A stretch of 60,000 bases of DNA from Polytrichum commune (Eukaryota > Streptophyta > Polytrichopsida > Polytrichales > Polytrichaceae), in contig OX485805.1 in NCBI GenBank assembly GCA_950295325.1, positions 1,118,501 through 1,178,500 of the forward strand. The letters run 5' to 3'. Positions 32,733-44,663 of the stretch are shown here, in pieces. Each line of letters begins with the position of its first letter. Position 1 is the first letter of the stretch. The translations under genes and the position numbers were made by a program. Below the pieces are notes generated by a model. It searched no databases. It was not told the origin of the DNA and saw nothing but the letters and a program-made list of their open reading frames with translations.

Positions 32733-33820
32733 TCCTTCATGTCGCCTCCTTTAATTCCTACATTGGGTGGTTTTCCTCCTTGGTAGCCACCCTTGGTGGA
32801 ATTTGTCCCGTCGGGTTGTCCTTTGAAATGGTTGGATGGCCCAAATTTCTTGCGCTCTTTGCCTCGAGACATATTTCGACTCGAGCCGCTTTGTTGTGCG
32901 GGGCCGCTTGACTTTCTTTCGGGGCCGTCGGCTTCAATTCTCTCCGCGATCTTAATGATCCCCGCCACGTCCTCGGGAAGCTTTGGAAACTTGAACAAGG
33001 CGTCTACCACCCACTTTTGTAAGCCACCTAAGAAAATGCATCTCTTGGCAAATTCATCCATCTTAGGTGTAGCATTCATTTGGGCGTTAAAATCGCGCAC
33101 ATAGGCCTTAAGGGACCCCGTGTGCCTCATTTGCACCAAGTTCATTCCCTCCCGCAATTCTTGGTATTCCGGCGTGAACCTATCAACAAGCAATTCCTTG
33201 AAGCCGACCCAAGTCAAGTTTGCCACCAACTCGGGCTCTTGTTCTTTTTTGCTCGTCCACCATTGGAGCGCATGGTCTTTCAAAAAGGTCACCGCTATGG
33301 AGACCTTGTCGTCTTCATCGGGCCTTTGGACATCGTAGTAGTTGTCCATTTCCAATAAAAATTCTTTGACCTTTCTTGCCTTACCAAGCCCCGAAAAGGT
33401 ACTTGGCATATTTACCTTGGCCAACTTCTTTGTTGAAGAAGAAGGCCTAGCCCCTTGCATCATAAGGAGCTCGATCATTTTGTCTTGGAGAGCTCTCTCG
33501 TCCTTGACACGCTTGAGCTCTTGATTCACGGAGTCCATGAACTCAAGCATTTTGAGTTGGAATTTTAATCCAACATCACCACCTTCCAAGCTTTCGGGCG
33601 CATTTGGAAGTCTAGCCCCCGAATTTTCTTCCAGGTTTTCGGGACCCCTTTCTAGGGACTCCTCCACTTCCTCACCGGTTGCACCATCATCCCCACCATT
33701 GTTAATAGACTCAATGGCGGGGTCAACATCCTCTTCAACATGATCTTTGTTCCGTTTTGAGCGTCGCAACTTTTTAGAAGTCCCCGCCTCACCATCGTTA
33801 CCCGCACGTTTGGTAGCCAT
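32733..33820 (-). CDS. gag: Ty3/gypsy gag (5' part of interrupted gag-pol)
   Basis: The ATG at 33820 is 51 nt inside the 5' LTR. About 363 codons are open up to the nested LTR; the last few residues of the longer frame are LTR-derived. The N-terminus is basic (KKLRRSKRNK). Residues about 150-290 carry the retrotransposon gag/capsid signature (ALQWWTSKK, FTPEYQELREGMNLVQMRH, YVRDFNAQM). The C-terminus is Gly/Lys-rich and leads into the CCHC knuckle across the insertion. Removing the insertion and one TSD copy joins gag and pol in one frame. Confidence 0.9.
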
Positions 33821-33856
33821 CTCTCCTTCAAAGTGCTAGCTCAAAGACGAAACCCT

Positions 33857-33868
33857 GCTCTGATACCA
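33857..33868 (-). promoter_or_regulatory. Primer binding site, initiator tRNA-Met
   Basis: On the minus strand TGGTATCAGAGC lies 2 nt inside the 5' LTR. This is the standard plant complement to the 3' end of tRNAi-Met. Confidence 0.93.
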
Positions 33869-33870
33869 CG

Positions 33871-34812
33871 TGTCGCGACCCTTGCTAGTTTTTCTCCACT
33901 TAGCTCAATCGCTTTCCAACTCTAGCAAGTGTCCCGAGCGCTAACCTGCACATCCCACGCACATGCATGGTTAGCTCCCAAAACCGCGGACCTTCAATCC
34001 CATATTTGGTCACCAAACCCTCCTACACATGCATTCGGGACTCTTTCCCCTTAGTAGGTAACCCATCGCTAAGGTGGACTTCCATCCATGGAAGTCCACT
34101 CCCTACTTGGTCATAGTGTTGCTAGGACAACACTACAACCACCCGGAGCACATTGCCAAGTATGCTCCGGGGGGGGGTCGGTCGGCAAAGCCGCCTCACC
34201 CATATAAGCCTCTAGGACTTTTGGCGGGGCCCCTCCCCCACCGTCAACATCCCTTTTGTCTCTCTACCAAGAGTTGGGGCCAAGTAGACATTTTCCCTTA
34301 GCCGCTGGGTCTAGAAGCCTCCCTGCAGCTTCAGACCTTCATAACTTCCACGTGCGGTCTCTGAATCTAACAACCAACCACTCTATCGTCATCTACATTT
34401 CACGTAGATCCCTATGGACACCTCACTTGCCCTATTCGGGCAAGTATTGAGGAAGTTATGCCTGTTTAAACCTTTGCAGTCCCGGGAGCCACTCCCAGGC
34501 CCCTGCTGTTCCAGGGCGCTGTCCCGGGACAGCATCCCACTCAAAGTGCCATATCTCCTAGCTCACACCTCAGATTGAGGTGTTCTTTAGCATTCTAGAA
34601 TCGGGACGCCATAAGCTACTCATAGCTTATGGCTTTACCCTCATGACTCCTAGTCTTTGTGGGTGGGAGGCGTTCTAAACGCCCGGGGCCCTCACCCACC
34701 TTAGGATCACTTGGTCCCTCTCACCAATGGCGTCACAAGTCCCGGGTGTCACTCCGGGGTCCCCCTTGTGCCCATGGTGTTGCGGGCACTCCTCATGGAG
34801 AGGTGCGCGACA
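33871..34812 (-). mobile_element. 5' LTR of chromovirus A
   Basis: 942 bp, TGTCGC to GCGACA, nearly identical to 26435-27376. In element orientation it is the 5' LTR, next to the primer site and gag. Its outer end directly abuts a truncated LTR of the opposite orientation (34813-34957), with no target duplication shared with the far side. Confidence 0.9.
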
Positions 34813-34957
34813 GTTGGTTCCCTCCTATGAACTATTGGTCCGGGGTTAGAGGAGCTAACCATTAGCATGGCGGTATGCGAAGGGTTAGCCACTCGTAACC
34901 TTTGCTAGAATTGAAAATGGGCAAGATGGTCAAGGGGGGCTAGCAAGGGTTGCGACA
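34813..34957 (+). mobile_element. Truncated LTR (3' 145 bp) of decayed copy 1
   Basis: Matches the last 145 bp of the ~975-bp LTRs (CTATTGGTCCGGGG to GGTTGCGACA). TGGTATCAGAGC, an initiator tRNA-Met primer site, follows at 34960-34971. Confidence 0.9.
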
Positions 34958-35604
34958 CTTGGTATCAGAGCAGGGTTCCAAGTTTTGAGCTCGCACTTTG
35001 GGTATCAAAAATGCGGGTTATGATGGTGAGCCCGGGGTTTCCAAAAGGTTGTGAGGCTCAAATTGGAACAAGGATCATGTGCAAGTGGATTTTGACCATA
35101 CCATTGGTTCTAATGACAATGGTGGGCATGAGGGTGGATTTGGTAAGGAAAATGGAGGAGTGCTTTGAAAAGGGCTCCCGCAAACCTCAAAAAACATTTG
35201 GGGCCTAGAATACCGAAAGCACCCAAAACCTTGGAGGGCATTAATGTTGGATTGAAATTCCAATTCGAAATGCTTGGAAGGTATTGATGTTGGAATGAAT
35301 TTGGTGCTAATGAGGCACCCGGGGCCTCTTAAGGCCTATGTGCGCTATTCAAACGCACAAATGAAGGATACACCTAAAACGGACGAGCTTTTTAAGAAAT
35401 GCATCCTTTTAGGTGGGGTTTTAAAAGCGGGTGGTGGATGCCTTGTTTAAGTCCCCAAGGCTTCTTGAGGACATGGTAGGGATCATCAAGTTTGCAAGAT
35501 CATTGAATCCGATGGTTCCGAAGAAAAGTTTGGCGGCGCATCACCACAAGTGGCTTTAGCCAAAGTAGGTCCCAAAGAAATGAGTGCAAATTGTTTGGTC
35601 CATT

Positions 35605-35930
35605 TTACCTAGGCAGAACATGTTGGTGCCGCGGACGGAATGTTGAAAGGTGGCTTTATGCTTCCAAAGCAAATCATACTTGTGCCGCGGACGGAATGTT
35701 GGGAGGTGGGTTTGTCCTACCAAGGCAATTCATGTTTGTGCCGCGGACGGAGTGTGGGAAGGTGGCTTGGTGCTACCAAGGCAAAACATGTTTGTTTTGC
35801 GGACAAATTATTAGAAATTGGTTTTGTGGCACCAAATCAATTTGTCCCGCGGACGAAATGTTTAAAGTTGGCTTTGCGGACCAAGCCAAGCCAAGTTGCC
35901 GAAGACCAAATGTTGGACGATGGCTTTGTG
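35605..35930 (+). repeat. ~60-bp tandem repeat in decayed copy 1
   Basis: About five diverged units contain TGCCGCGGACGGAATGTTG followed by GGTGGCTTTGTG-like text and CCAAGGCAAA. They derive from the linker between the CCHC knuckle and protease, which occurs once in the intact element ([16 protein letters not shown]). Decayed copy 3 has the same amplification at about 45310-45600. Confidence 0.8.
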
Positions 35931-36779
35931 GCCAAGGCTAGTAGCCTTAAGCCGAGGCCAAGTCTTTTGTACCTTGAGGCTCAAATGAATGGGAGGCTTG
36001 TCTCATGGGTTGACAAAGAGTTAAGGCATTCTTTCATGACCCCAAAGCTCACAAGGGAGTTGGGGTTTGCCGATTGGTAGAGTGGTGAAGCCCACCAAGG
36101 TGCGGTTTGGAAAGGGCGAACCGCATGAGACAAAGGAGGCCGCGATGCATGTTACCTTTCAATGTGGGACATTGAAATTTTGTCAAAATTTCACACCATG
36201 TGAAATAGATGAAATGCATGTCATTGTGAAGGCCGCCTTCTTTGAAAGTCACATGATAGATGTGAGGTGCAAGCCGGTGTGCTTGCCGTGCATTATGATG
36301 TGTCATAATGGCAAAGAATTGAGGTTCAAATTAACAAGGACTCCTATGGTAGGAGGACCCAAGTTGAATTTGATCTTAATGGACCAAATGAAATATGGTA
36401 AATATAATGGTCGTGGTTCAATTGAAGCAACTCCAAGGAACTCATGGGGAGGCTAGGAAAGATGGGCCTCCCCCAAACCATACTTGTAGGATGTTGGTGA
36501 GATACAAGGATGTATTCACCAATGTGTTGCTCAAAATGTTACCGCCAAGAAGTGAATTGCAACTTTGCTCAAGAAGAAATTGAGTTCTTGAGGCATGTGG
36601 TGACAAAGGAAGTTGGTGGACAAACATGAAGAATTTCAAGGCAATCCAAGAGGAGAATTGGTCCTTGACTCAAAAAAAAAAAAGCTTAGGTCATTGGTTG
36701 GCCTAGCCAACTACTACCACCACTTCATTCTAGATTTGTTTTAAGGTTGCTAGGGCCTTACTCATTTTATTGAGGAAAT

Positions 36780-37460
36780 GGCTATTCCAAGAGTGGGATG
36801 AGCCTTGTCACCAAGCCCTTGGAAAGCTCAAGAGCAAGTTCCCTTCACAAGATGTGGTTAAGTTTCCGGGTTTTCATAAGCATTTTGAGGTGCACATGGA
36901 GACGAAGGACTTTATCATTGGCGGATGTTGATCCAAGATGGATGACCATTGCTTATGAGAGCATTAAGCTCCATGGTTGTCGAACCTTGTCCGGCTTGTG
37001 CAAGAAATGGCTATCCCAAGAGTGGGATGAGCCGTGCTACCAAGCCATTGGGAAGCTTAAGAGAAAGTTATCTTTGCCGCCCGCGCTCAAGCTTGCGGAG
37101 TTTCCCAAACCTTTTGAGGTGCATACGGGGGCGAGTCACTTTACCATTGGCGGATGTTGATGTAAAAAAAAAAAAAAAATGGCCATTGCATATGGGAGCA
37201 TGAAGCTCGATGATTGTCCGACTTGTGAAAGAAATGGCTATCCTAAGAGTGGGACTAGCCTTGTCACCAAGTTTTTGGGGAGCTTAAGAGCAAGTTCTCT
37301 TCGCCGCCCGTGCTCAAGTTCGTGGAGCTTGACAAACCTTTTGAGGTGCCTACGGGGGCGAGTAACTTTGCCAATGATGGATTGTTAATGTAAGATGGAT
37401 GGCCTTTGCATATGGGGGCTTGAGGCTCGATGGTTGTCAAAGAAGACAACCAACTCATGA
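36780..37460 (+). repeat. ~229-bp tandem units in RNase H region, copy 1 (3 units)
   Basis: GGCTATCCCAAGAGTGGGA-like starts at 36780, 37009 and 37236. Each unit corresponds to the segment from [12 protein letters not shown] through [11 protein letters not shown] to SKKLDGC, present once in the intact element. Confidence 0.85.
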
Positions 37461-37653
37461 CAAAGAACTTCTTTGCGGTAGTGCATTGCTTGAAGATGTG
37501 GCGACATTATTTGGGGTCGCACAAAGCAAAGGTCTACATGGACAATGTGTCCTAAAAGTATGTTAACATATACAAGCGCAAGTGAGCGCCAAGTCATTGC
37601 GGTGGCATGATAGTTTGGCGCTTATGAAGGTGGATTTGGTCCACAAACCGGAC

Positions 37654-38626
37654 TGTCGCGCACCTCTCCATGAGGAGTGCCTGAAACACCATGGGCACAA
37701 GGGGGACCCCGGAGTGACACCCGGGACTTGTGGCGCCGTTGGTGAGAGGGCCCAAGTGATCCTAGTGTGGGTGAGGGCCCCGGGCGTTGGGAACGCCTCC
37801 CACCCACGAAGACTAGGAGGCACAAGGGTAAGGCCATGAGCTATGCGTAGCTCATGGCGTGGTGATTCTAGAATGCTCAAGAACACCTCAATCGGAGGTG
37901 TGAGCTAGGAGTTATGGCCATTTGAGTGGGGCGCTGTCCCGGGACAGCGCCCTGCTACAGCAGTGCCTGGGAGGGATTCCCGGGACTGCCAAGGTTCAAA
38001 CAGGCATAACTTCCTCACCACTTGCCCGAATGGGGCAAGTGAGGAGTCCATCGGCATCTACGTGAAGCGTAGATGAAGATGGAGTGGTTGGTTGCTGGAA
38101 TCAGACATCATACAAGGAAGTTATGATGGTCTGAAGCTGCTGGGGGGTTCTAGGCCCAGCGGCTAAGGGAAAATGTCCACTTGGCCCCAACTCTTGGTAG
38201 AGAGACAAGAGGTTGGTTGACGGTGGGGTAGGGGCCCCGCGTGAAGTCCTAGAGGCTTATATGGGTGAGGTGGTGTGGCCTCACCCACCCGAGGCCGAAC
38301 GGCACGGCCTCCATGGGCATTGGCCCATTGTGAGGCCATAGTTGCCTAGTATGGTTCGGGTTGTTGTAGTGTTGCTCCGGCAACGCGATGATCAACATAG
38401 GATTGGACTTCCATGGATGGAAGTCCACATTGGGGAAATGGGTTACCGATTAAGGGGTGAGTCCCAAAAGCAAAGTAGGAGGGTTGGTTCCCCTCCTATG
38501 AACTATTGGTCCGGGGTAAGAGGAGCTATCCATTAGCATGGCGGAATGCGAAGGGTTAGCGCTCGTAACCTTTGGTAGAAACGAAAATTGGCAAGATTAT
38601 TAAGGGACCTAGCAAGGGTTGCGACA
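37654..38626 (+). mobile_element. LTR 1 of tandem array
   Basis: 973 bp, TGTCGC to GCGACA. TGGTATCAGAGC follows at 38629-38640, so it acts as the 5' LTR of decayed copy 2. Its left flank is the pol frame of copy 1, broken after CGGAC. CGGAC does not reappear after the last LTR of the array at 50885. Confidence 0.9.
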
Positions 38627-39764
38627 CTTGGTATCAGAGCAGGGTTCCAATATTTGAGCTAGCACTTTGAGGGAGACATGGCTATCAAACCTGAGGGTTA
38701 TTATGGTGAGCCCGGGGTTTCCAAAAGGTTGTGAGGCTCAAATTGGAACAAAGATCATGTGTAAATGGAATTTGACCATACCATTAGTTCTAACGACAAT
38801 GGTGGGCATGATGGTGGATTCAGTAAGGAAAATGGTGGAGTCCTTTGAAAGGGCTCCCGCACACCTCAAAAAAACATTTGGGGCCTAGAATACCGAATGC
38901 ACCCAAAACCTTGGAGGGCATTAATGTTGGATTGAAATTCCAATTCCAAATGCTTGGAAGGTATTGATGTTGGAATGAATTTGGTAGAAATGAGGCGTCC
39001 GGGCCTCTTAAGGCGTATATGCGCGCATTTCATACCCAAATGAATTGTACATCTTAGATGAACGAGCTTTCTAAGAAATGCATCGTTTTAGGTGGGTTTC
39101 AAAAGCGGGTGGTGAATACCAAGTTCAAATTTCCAAAGTTTATTGAGGTTGTGGCGGGGATCATCAAAATTGCCATGAGCATCAAGGCCGATGACCCCAT
39201 TAAACAATTTGGCGGTGCGTTACAACAATGGACGTTGAGGGGAGATAGGTACCCCGCCAAATAATACTTGTGCCGCGAACCGAATGTAAGACGATGGCAT
39301 TGTGGCCAAGGCTAGTAGCCTTAAGCCGAGGCCAAGTCTTTTGTACCTTGAGGCTCAAATGAATGGGAGAAATGTCTCATGTATTGATAAAGAGGCTAGC
39401 ACTTCTTCTTGAGCCCAAAACTCATAAGGGAGTTGGGGCTTGCCGATTGGTAGAGCAGGCAAGCCCACCAAGGTGCGGTTTGGAAAGGGCGATCCGCATG
39501 AGACGAAGGAGGCCGCGATGCATGTAACCTTTCAACGTGGGACATTGGATTTTTGTCAAAATTTCACACCAAGTGAAATAGATAAAATGCATGTCATTGT
39601 GAAGGCCGCCTTCTTTGAAACTCACATGATAGATGTGAGGTGCAAGCCGGTGTGCTTGCGGTGCATTATGATGTGTCATAATGGCAAAGAATTGAAGTTC
39701 AAATTAACAATGACTCCCTATGGTAGGAGGACCTAAGTTGAATTTGGTCTTAATGGACCGAATG

Positions 39765-39798
<34 letters not shown>
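39765..39798 (+). repeat. A34 homopolymer inside decayed copy 2
   Basis: 34 consecutive A residues inside former pol sequence. Shorter A-runs sit at corresponding places in the other copies (around 46005 in copy 3), which suggests an ancestral A-rich site that expanded by slippage. Confidence 0.95.
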
Positions 39799-39801
<3 letters not shown>

Positions 39802-40169
39802 TCGTGGTTCAATTGGAACAACTCCAAGGAACGTATGGGGAGGCTAGGAAAGATAGGCCTCCCCCAAACAACATTGGTGTGATGTTGGTGAGATACAAGG
39901 ATGTATTCACCAATGTGTTGCCAAAAAAAAAAAATTACCGCCAAGGAGTGAAAAATAACTTTGCTCAATGAGAGATTGAGTTCTTGAGGTATGTGGTGAC
40001 AAAGGAAGTTGGTGGACGAACATGAAGAATGTCAAGGCAATCCAAAAGGAGAATTGGCCCTTGATTCAAAAGGGCTTAGGTCATTTGTTGGCCTAGCCAA
40101 TTAGTACCACAACTTCATTCGAGAGTTTTCTAAGGTTGCTAGGACCTTATTCAACTTATTGAGGAAAAT

Positions 40170-41095
40170 GGCTATCCCAAGAGTGGAATGGGCCTTGTCA
40201 CCAAGCCTTTGGGGGGCTAAAAAAAAACAAGTTCTCTTTGCCGCCCGTGCTTAAGTTCGCGGACTTTGACAAACCTTTTGAGGTGCATACGGGGGCGAGT
40301 GACTTTAGCATTGGCGGATGCTGAGGCAAAATGGATGGCCATTGCATATAAGAGCATCAAGCTCGATGGTTGTCCGACCTTGTCCAACTTATGCAAGACA
40401 TGGCTATCCCAAAAGTGGGATGAACCTTGCCACCAAGTTTTTAAGGAGCTTAAGACCAAGTTTTCTTCGCCGCCCGTGCTCAAGTTTGCGAAATTTGACA
40501 AACCTTTTGAGGTGCATACGGGGACGAGTAACTTTACCATTGGCGGATGTTGATCCAAGATGGATGCCCATTGCATATGGGAGCATTAAGCTTATAGGTT
40601 GTCAAATCTTGTGCAACTTGTGAAAGAAATAGCTGTCTCAAGAGTGGGATGAGCCTTGCCCCAAAGTCTTTGGGGAGCTTAATACAAAGTTGTCTTTGCC
40701 ACCCGTGTTCAAGTTCGCGGAGCTTGACAAACCTTTTGAGGTGCATAAGGGGGGGGCGAGTGACTTTGCCATTGGCGGATGGTTAACGTAAGATGGATGG
40801 CCATTGCATATGAGAGTGTTAAGCTTGATGGCTATCCGACCTTATCCGACTTGTGGAAGAATTGGCTATCCCAAGAGTGGGATGAGCCTTGCCACCAAGT
40901 CTTTGGGGAGCTTGAGAGCAAGTTCTCTTAGACGCCCGTGCTCAAGTTCGCGGAGCTTGACAAATCTTTTGAGGTGCATACGGGGGTGAGTAACTTTGCC
41001 AATGGTGGATTATGTGTAATTGGATGGCCATTGCATATGGGAGCATGAAGCTCGATGGTTGTCAAAGAAGACAACCAACTCATGACAAAGAACTT
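40170..41095 (+). repeat. ~230-bp tandem units in RNase H region, copy 2 (4 units)
   Basis: Unit starts at 40170, 40402, 40631 and 40864, spacing 232, 229 and 233 bp. The units are diverged from each other, so the amplification is old. Confidence 0.85.
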
Positions 41096-43686
41096 TTTGC
41101 CGTAGTGCATTGCTTGAAGATGTGGCGACACTATTTGGGGTCGCACAAAGCATAGGTCTATATGGACAATGTGTCCTAAAATAATTTTGACATTCAAGCG
41201 CAAGTGAGCGCCAAGTCATTGCGGTGGCATGATAGTTTGGCGCTTATGAAGGTGGATTTGATCCACAAACCGGACCGTGGAAAGGTGGTGCTGGATGCGC
41301 GAAGTAGACCGGAAGAGTTCCAAGCAATGAGAACCATCCAAACCTTGTGGCTAATGTGTGCCGGCGAAGAAAACTTGTGATGCAAGATACGGGAGGAATA
41401 AATTAACTACCCCAAAGTACAAAAGCTTTTAGGTGAGCTTCGCAAGAGCAAGGTGCTTAAAGAGGTTAAGTTGGTGGACGGATTGTTCAAGTGCAAGCAA
41501 AGTTGGGTGTATGTGCCACAAGGCAAGTTGAGGCTATCGGTTTTGAAAGAAGAATTTGATAGTCCTATTGCCGGCCTTAGAGGAGAAAGAAAAAACCGCC
41601 ATAGAATGGTGTCATGGAGGTACCATTGGCGGTGCATAAAGGAAGATATAGCCCACTTTGTGAAGGCTTGAATCAAAGTGCCAAGTGAACCGAGCCTCTT
41701 ACCAAAAGCAAGGCGGTTTCTTGCAACCGTTGCTTATCCCGTCGGCGCCATGGCATAGTATGTGCATGGACTTGATCACAAGTTTGCCGGAGTCACATGG
41801 GTATGATGCCATCTTGTTGATGGTAGGGCGGTTTGCCAAGTTGGCACACATGGTGCCGATTGTGGGAACTGCCACCGCGTTGGAGACCGCATAGCCTTTT
41901 CTCAAAGGATGGTTGAGGCACCACGGGTTGCCAAGAGTGATTGTGTGGGATCAAGATCCAAAGTTCACAAGTGCATTTTCAATGCATTTCTCTAAAGAGG
42001 TTGTATTGAAACTAAGGTTTAGCACGGCCGTGTATTCCCAAATGGATGGGAAAACAAAGCGTGTGAATGGAGACTTGAAGCAATACTTGAGGAACTTGGT
42101 GGGGGCGGACCAAGGAGATTGGGCGGACTATGTGGGTCGAGCGGAGTGTAATTGCAATGTAGCCACGCACTTGGCTACCAAGGGGTGGTCTTTGGTGGTG
42201 GCTTATGGAGTGGATGCGCTCCAACCTATTAACCTAGCTCTCGAGGGGGCACATTCAACACTAGAGTTTAACCAAGATGGTGAGGACTTGGCCAAGGATG
42301 GTAACCAAGTCTTGGAGATGACCAAGTTGTTGGTGGAGAAAGCCCGAAGGTGCTACGGAGTGCTAGTAAATGCCGGAAGACGCGAAGTGGAGAATGAGGT
42401 GGGCCAAAAGGTGTTGTTGAATGTGAACAACTTCACTTAGCCGGAAGGCCTCGCTCCAAAAGTTCATGTCCAAAATTGGAGCTTCGTTTTCCATTGTGGA
42501 ACAAGTGTTCAAGGACATGTATAAGTTGGAATTACCGCCGGACATCAAAGTGCATCCGACATTTCATGTCTCATTACGAAAGTCATTTTAGGACGACACC
42601 TTGTGGCCCGATCACAAGCAAGTGATTAGGCCATGTCCCGACCTTGTGGAGGTCATTTGGAACATGAGGTAAGAGGGCATCCTCAAGTGTAGGAAGACCA
42701 AGTGAAAATGAAAGAAAATGTACAAAGGAGTACTTGGTGAAATGGTGAGGATACCATGAGAAAGAAGCCGTTTGGGTAGCGGCAAGAGACATGATGAACG
42801 CCAAGGAATTGGTAAAGCACTTTGAAGAAACTAAGGCTAGACATTCCAATAAAATGAAGCGTAGGCATTGATGAGGACATCAATCTCCTTTAGTGGGGGA
42901 GAGACGCTAGTTGCACACTTACCTTCGAGGCTAATTGCTCCACAACATGCACTTGTTCTTTGGCTTGAGGGAATAAAGTCCAAACTTTAGTGGTGCAAAG
43001 AGAAAAGTACGAGATGAGGTCCTAGTCTTGTACTTGTGCTTGGTTAGTGGAAGAGGGGGAATAGATATGCCAAACTAGGTTGGGTAAGCCGAGTAATTGG
43101 GGCCATGGCTAGGAGGGGCCTTGGATAAAACCAAGAAACTTCTTAGTTGTGGGCTTGTCCGGGCGGGGACAAGGTGATGGCGCGTGCTCATAAAAGTGCT
43201 ACCCGCGAGCTAACGAGAGTTGGCGCATGGGAGTCATGAACCCATGTCTCGAAAGAGCAAAGTGGGAACCTAGTCGGGCGGGACTTGGCATCATCCCCGT
43301 GCGATCGAGGCGTGGCTTAACAATGGAAAGCCATCTCGGAGTTGCAACCGAGACAACTTAGTGGAAGCGTTGAGGTCTCGCCTAGATGTGTCACGTTAGG
43401 CTAGTGGAGCCTAACGGGGGGGGGAGGCCCCAAAAGAGGGGCAACCCATGTGAGTCCCGAAGTAGGTGGGTCTAGTATAGGTTAGGTCCTTGGAGGAGTT
43501 CCAAGGTCGCTAACGGACCACCTAGTAACGACACCTTTGGGACTATGCCAAATTAGAAGATGCATTGTGGGGGTCGCGCCCTAAGGTAAACACAATGCCG
43601 CACCATAGAGGATGGCAACTTGAGAATTGGTGTGCCGACTACGAGTATAGTCGATGAGGGCATCGACTCCGTTTGGTGGGGGTGAG

Positions 43687-44663
43687 TGTCGCGCACCTCT
43701 CCATGAGGAGTGCCTGAAACACCATGGGCACAAGGGGGACCCCGGAGTGACACCCGGGACTTGTGGCGCCGTTGGTGAGAGGGCCCAAGTGATCCTAGTG
43801 TGGGTGAGGGCCCCGGGCGTTGGGAACGCCTCCCACCCACGAAGACTAGGAGGCACAAGGGTAAGGCCATGAGCTATGCGTAGCTCATGGCGTGGTGATT
43901 CTAGAATGCTCAAGAACACCTCAATCGGAGGTGTGAGCTAGGAGTTATGGCCATTTGAGTGGGGCGCTGGTCCCGGGACAGCGCCCTGGTACAGCAGTGC
44001 CTGGGAGTGATTCCCGGGACTGCAAAGGTTCAAACAGGCATAACTTCCTCACCACTTGCCCGAATGGGGCAAGTGAGGAGTGCATCGGCATCTACGTGAA
44101 GCGTAGATGAAGATGGAGTGGTCAAGTGTTATGATCAGACATCATACAAGGAAGTTATGATGGTCTGAAGTTGCTGGGGGCTTCTAGGCCCAGCGGCTAA
44201 GGGAAAGTGTCCACTTGGCCCCAACTCTTGGTAGAGAGACAAGAGGTTGGTTGACGGTGGGGTAGGGGCCCCGCGTAGAGTCCTAGAGGCTTATATGGGT
44301 GAGGTGGTGTGGCCTCACCCACCCGAGGCCGAACGGCACGGCCTCCATTGGCATTGGCCTAATGTGAGGCCATAGTTGCCTAGTATGGTTCGGGTTGTTG
44401 TAGTGTTGCTCCGGCAACGCGATGATCAACATGAGATTGGACTTCCATGGATGGAAGTCCACATCTAAGGATTGGTTACCGATTGAAGGGGTGAGTCCCG
44501 AAAGCAAAGTAGGAGGGTTGGTTCCCCTCCTATGAACTATAAGGTCCGGGGTGAGAGGGGCTAACCATTAGCATGGCGGTATGCGAAGGGTTAGCACTCG
44601 TAACCTTTGCTAGGAAATGAAAATTGCCAAGATGGTCAAGGGGGACTAGCAAGGGTTGCGACA
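43687..44663 (+). mobile_element. LTR 2 of tandem array (shared)
   Basis: 977 bp. It is preceded by the polypurine tract of copy 2 (TTGGTGGGGGTGAG) and followed by TGGTATCAGAGC at 44666-44677, so it is both the 3' LTR of copy 2 and the 5' LTR of copy 3. Confidence 0.92.

Larger units (their letters stand above)
34958..37653 (+). pseudogene. Decayed Ty3/gypsy internal region, copy 1
   Basis: Related to the chromovirus but riddled with stops, frameshifts and deletions. Recognisable in order: gag start near 34980-35210, the zinc knuckle-protease linker (expanded, 35605-35930), a post-protease block ([14 protein letters not shown] and so on, 36067-36456), reverse transcriptase remnants, three tandem copies of the RNase H-entry segment from 36780, and the tail of RNase H up to a point matching HKPDR in other copies. 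There an LTR begins (37654), so integrase is missing. A-runs at 36671 and 37163 interrupt it. Confidence 0.85.
38627..43686 (+). pseudogene. Decayed Ty3/gypsy internal region, copy 2
   Basis: Full-length remnant. The gag start is at 38678 (ATGGCTATCAAACC, matching the intact MATK start). Post-protease block 39440-39736, reverse transcriptase traces, four tandem RNase H-entry units (40170-41090), integrase zinc region 41453-41671, integrase core 41685-42440 and a chromodomain tail to about 42870 follow in order, then a long 3' non-coding region. Many stops and frameshifts make it non-functional. It is 3' non-coding, without known domains, from about 42870 to the LTR. Confidence 0.88.
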
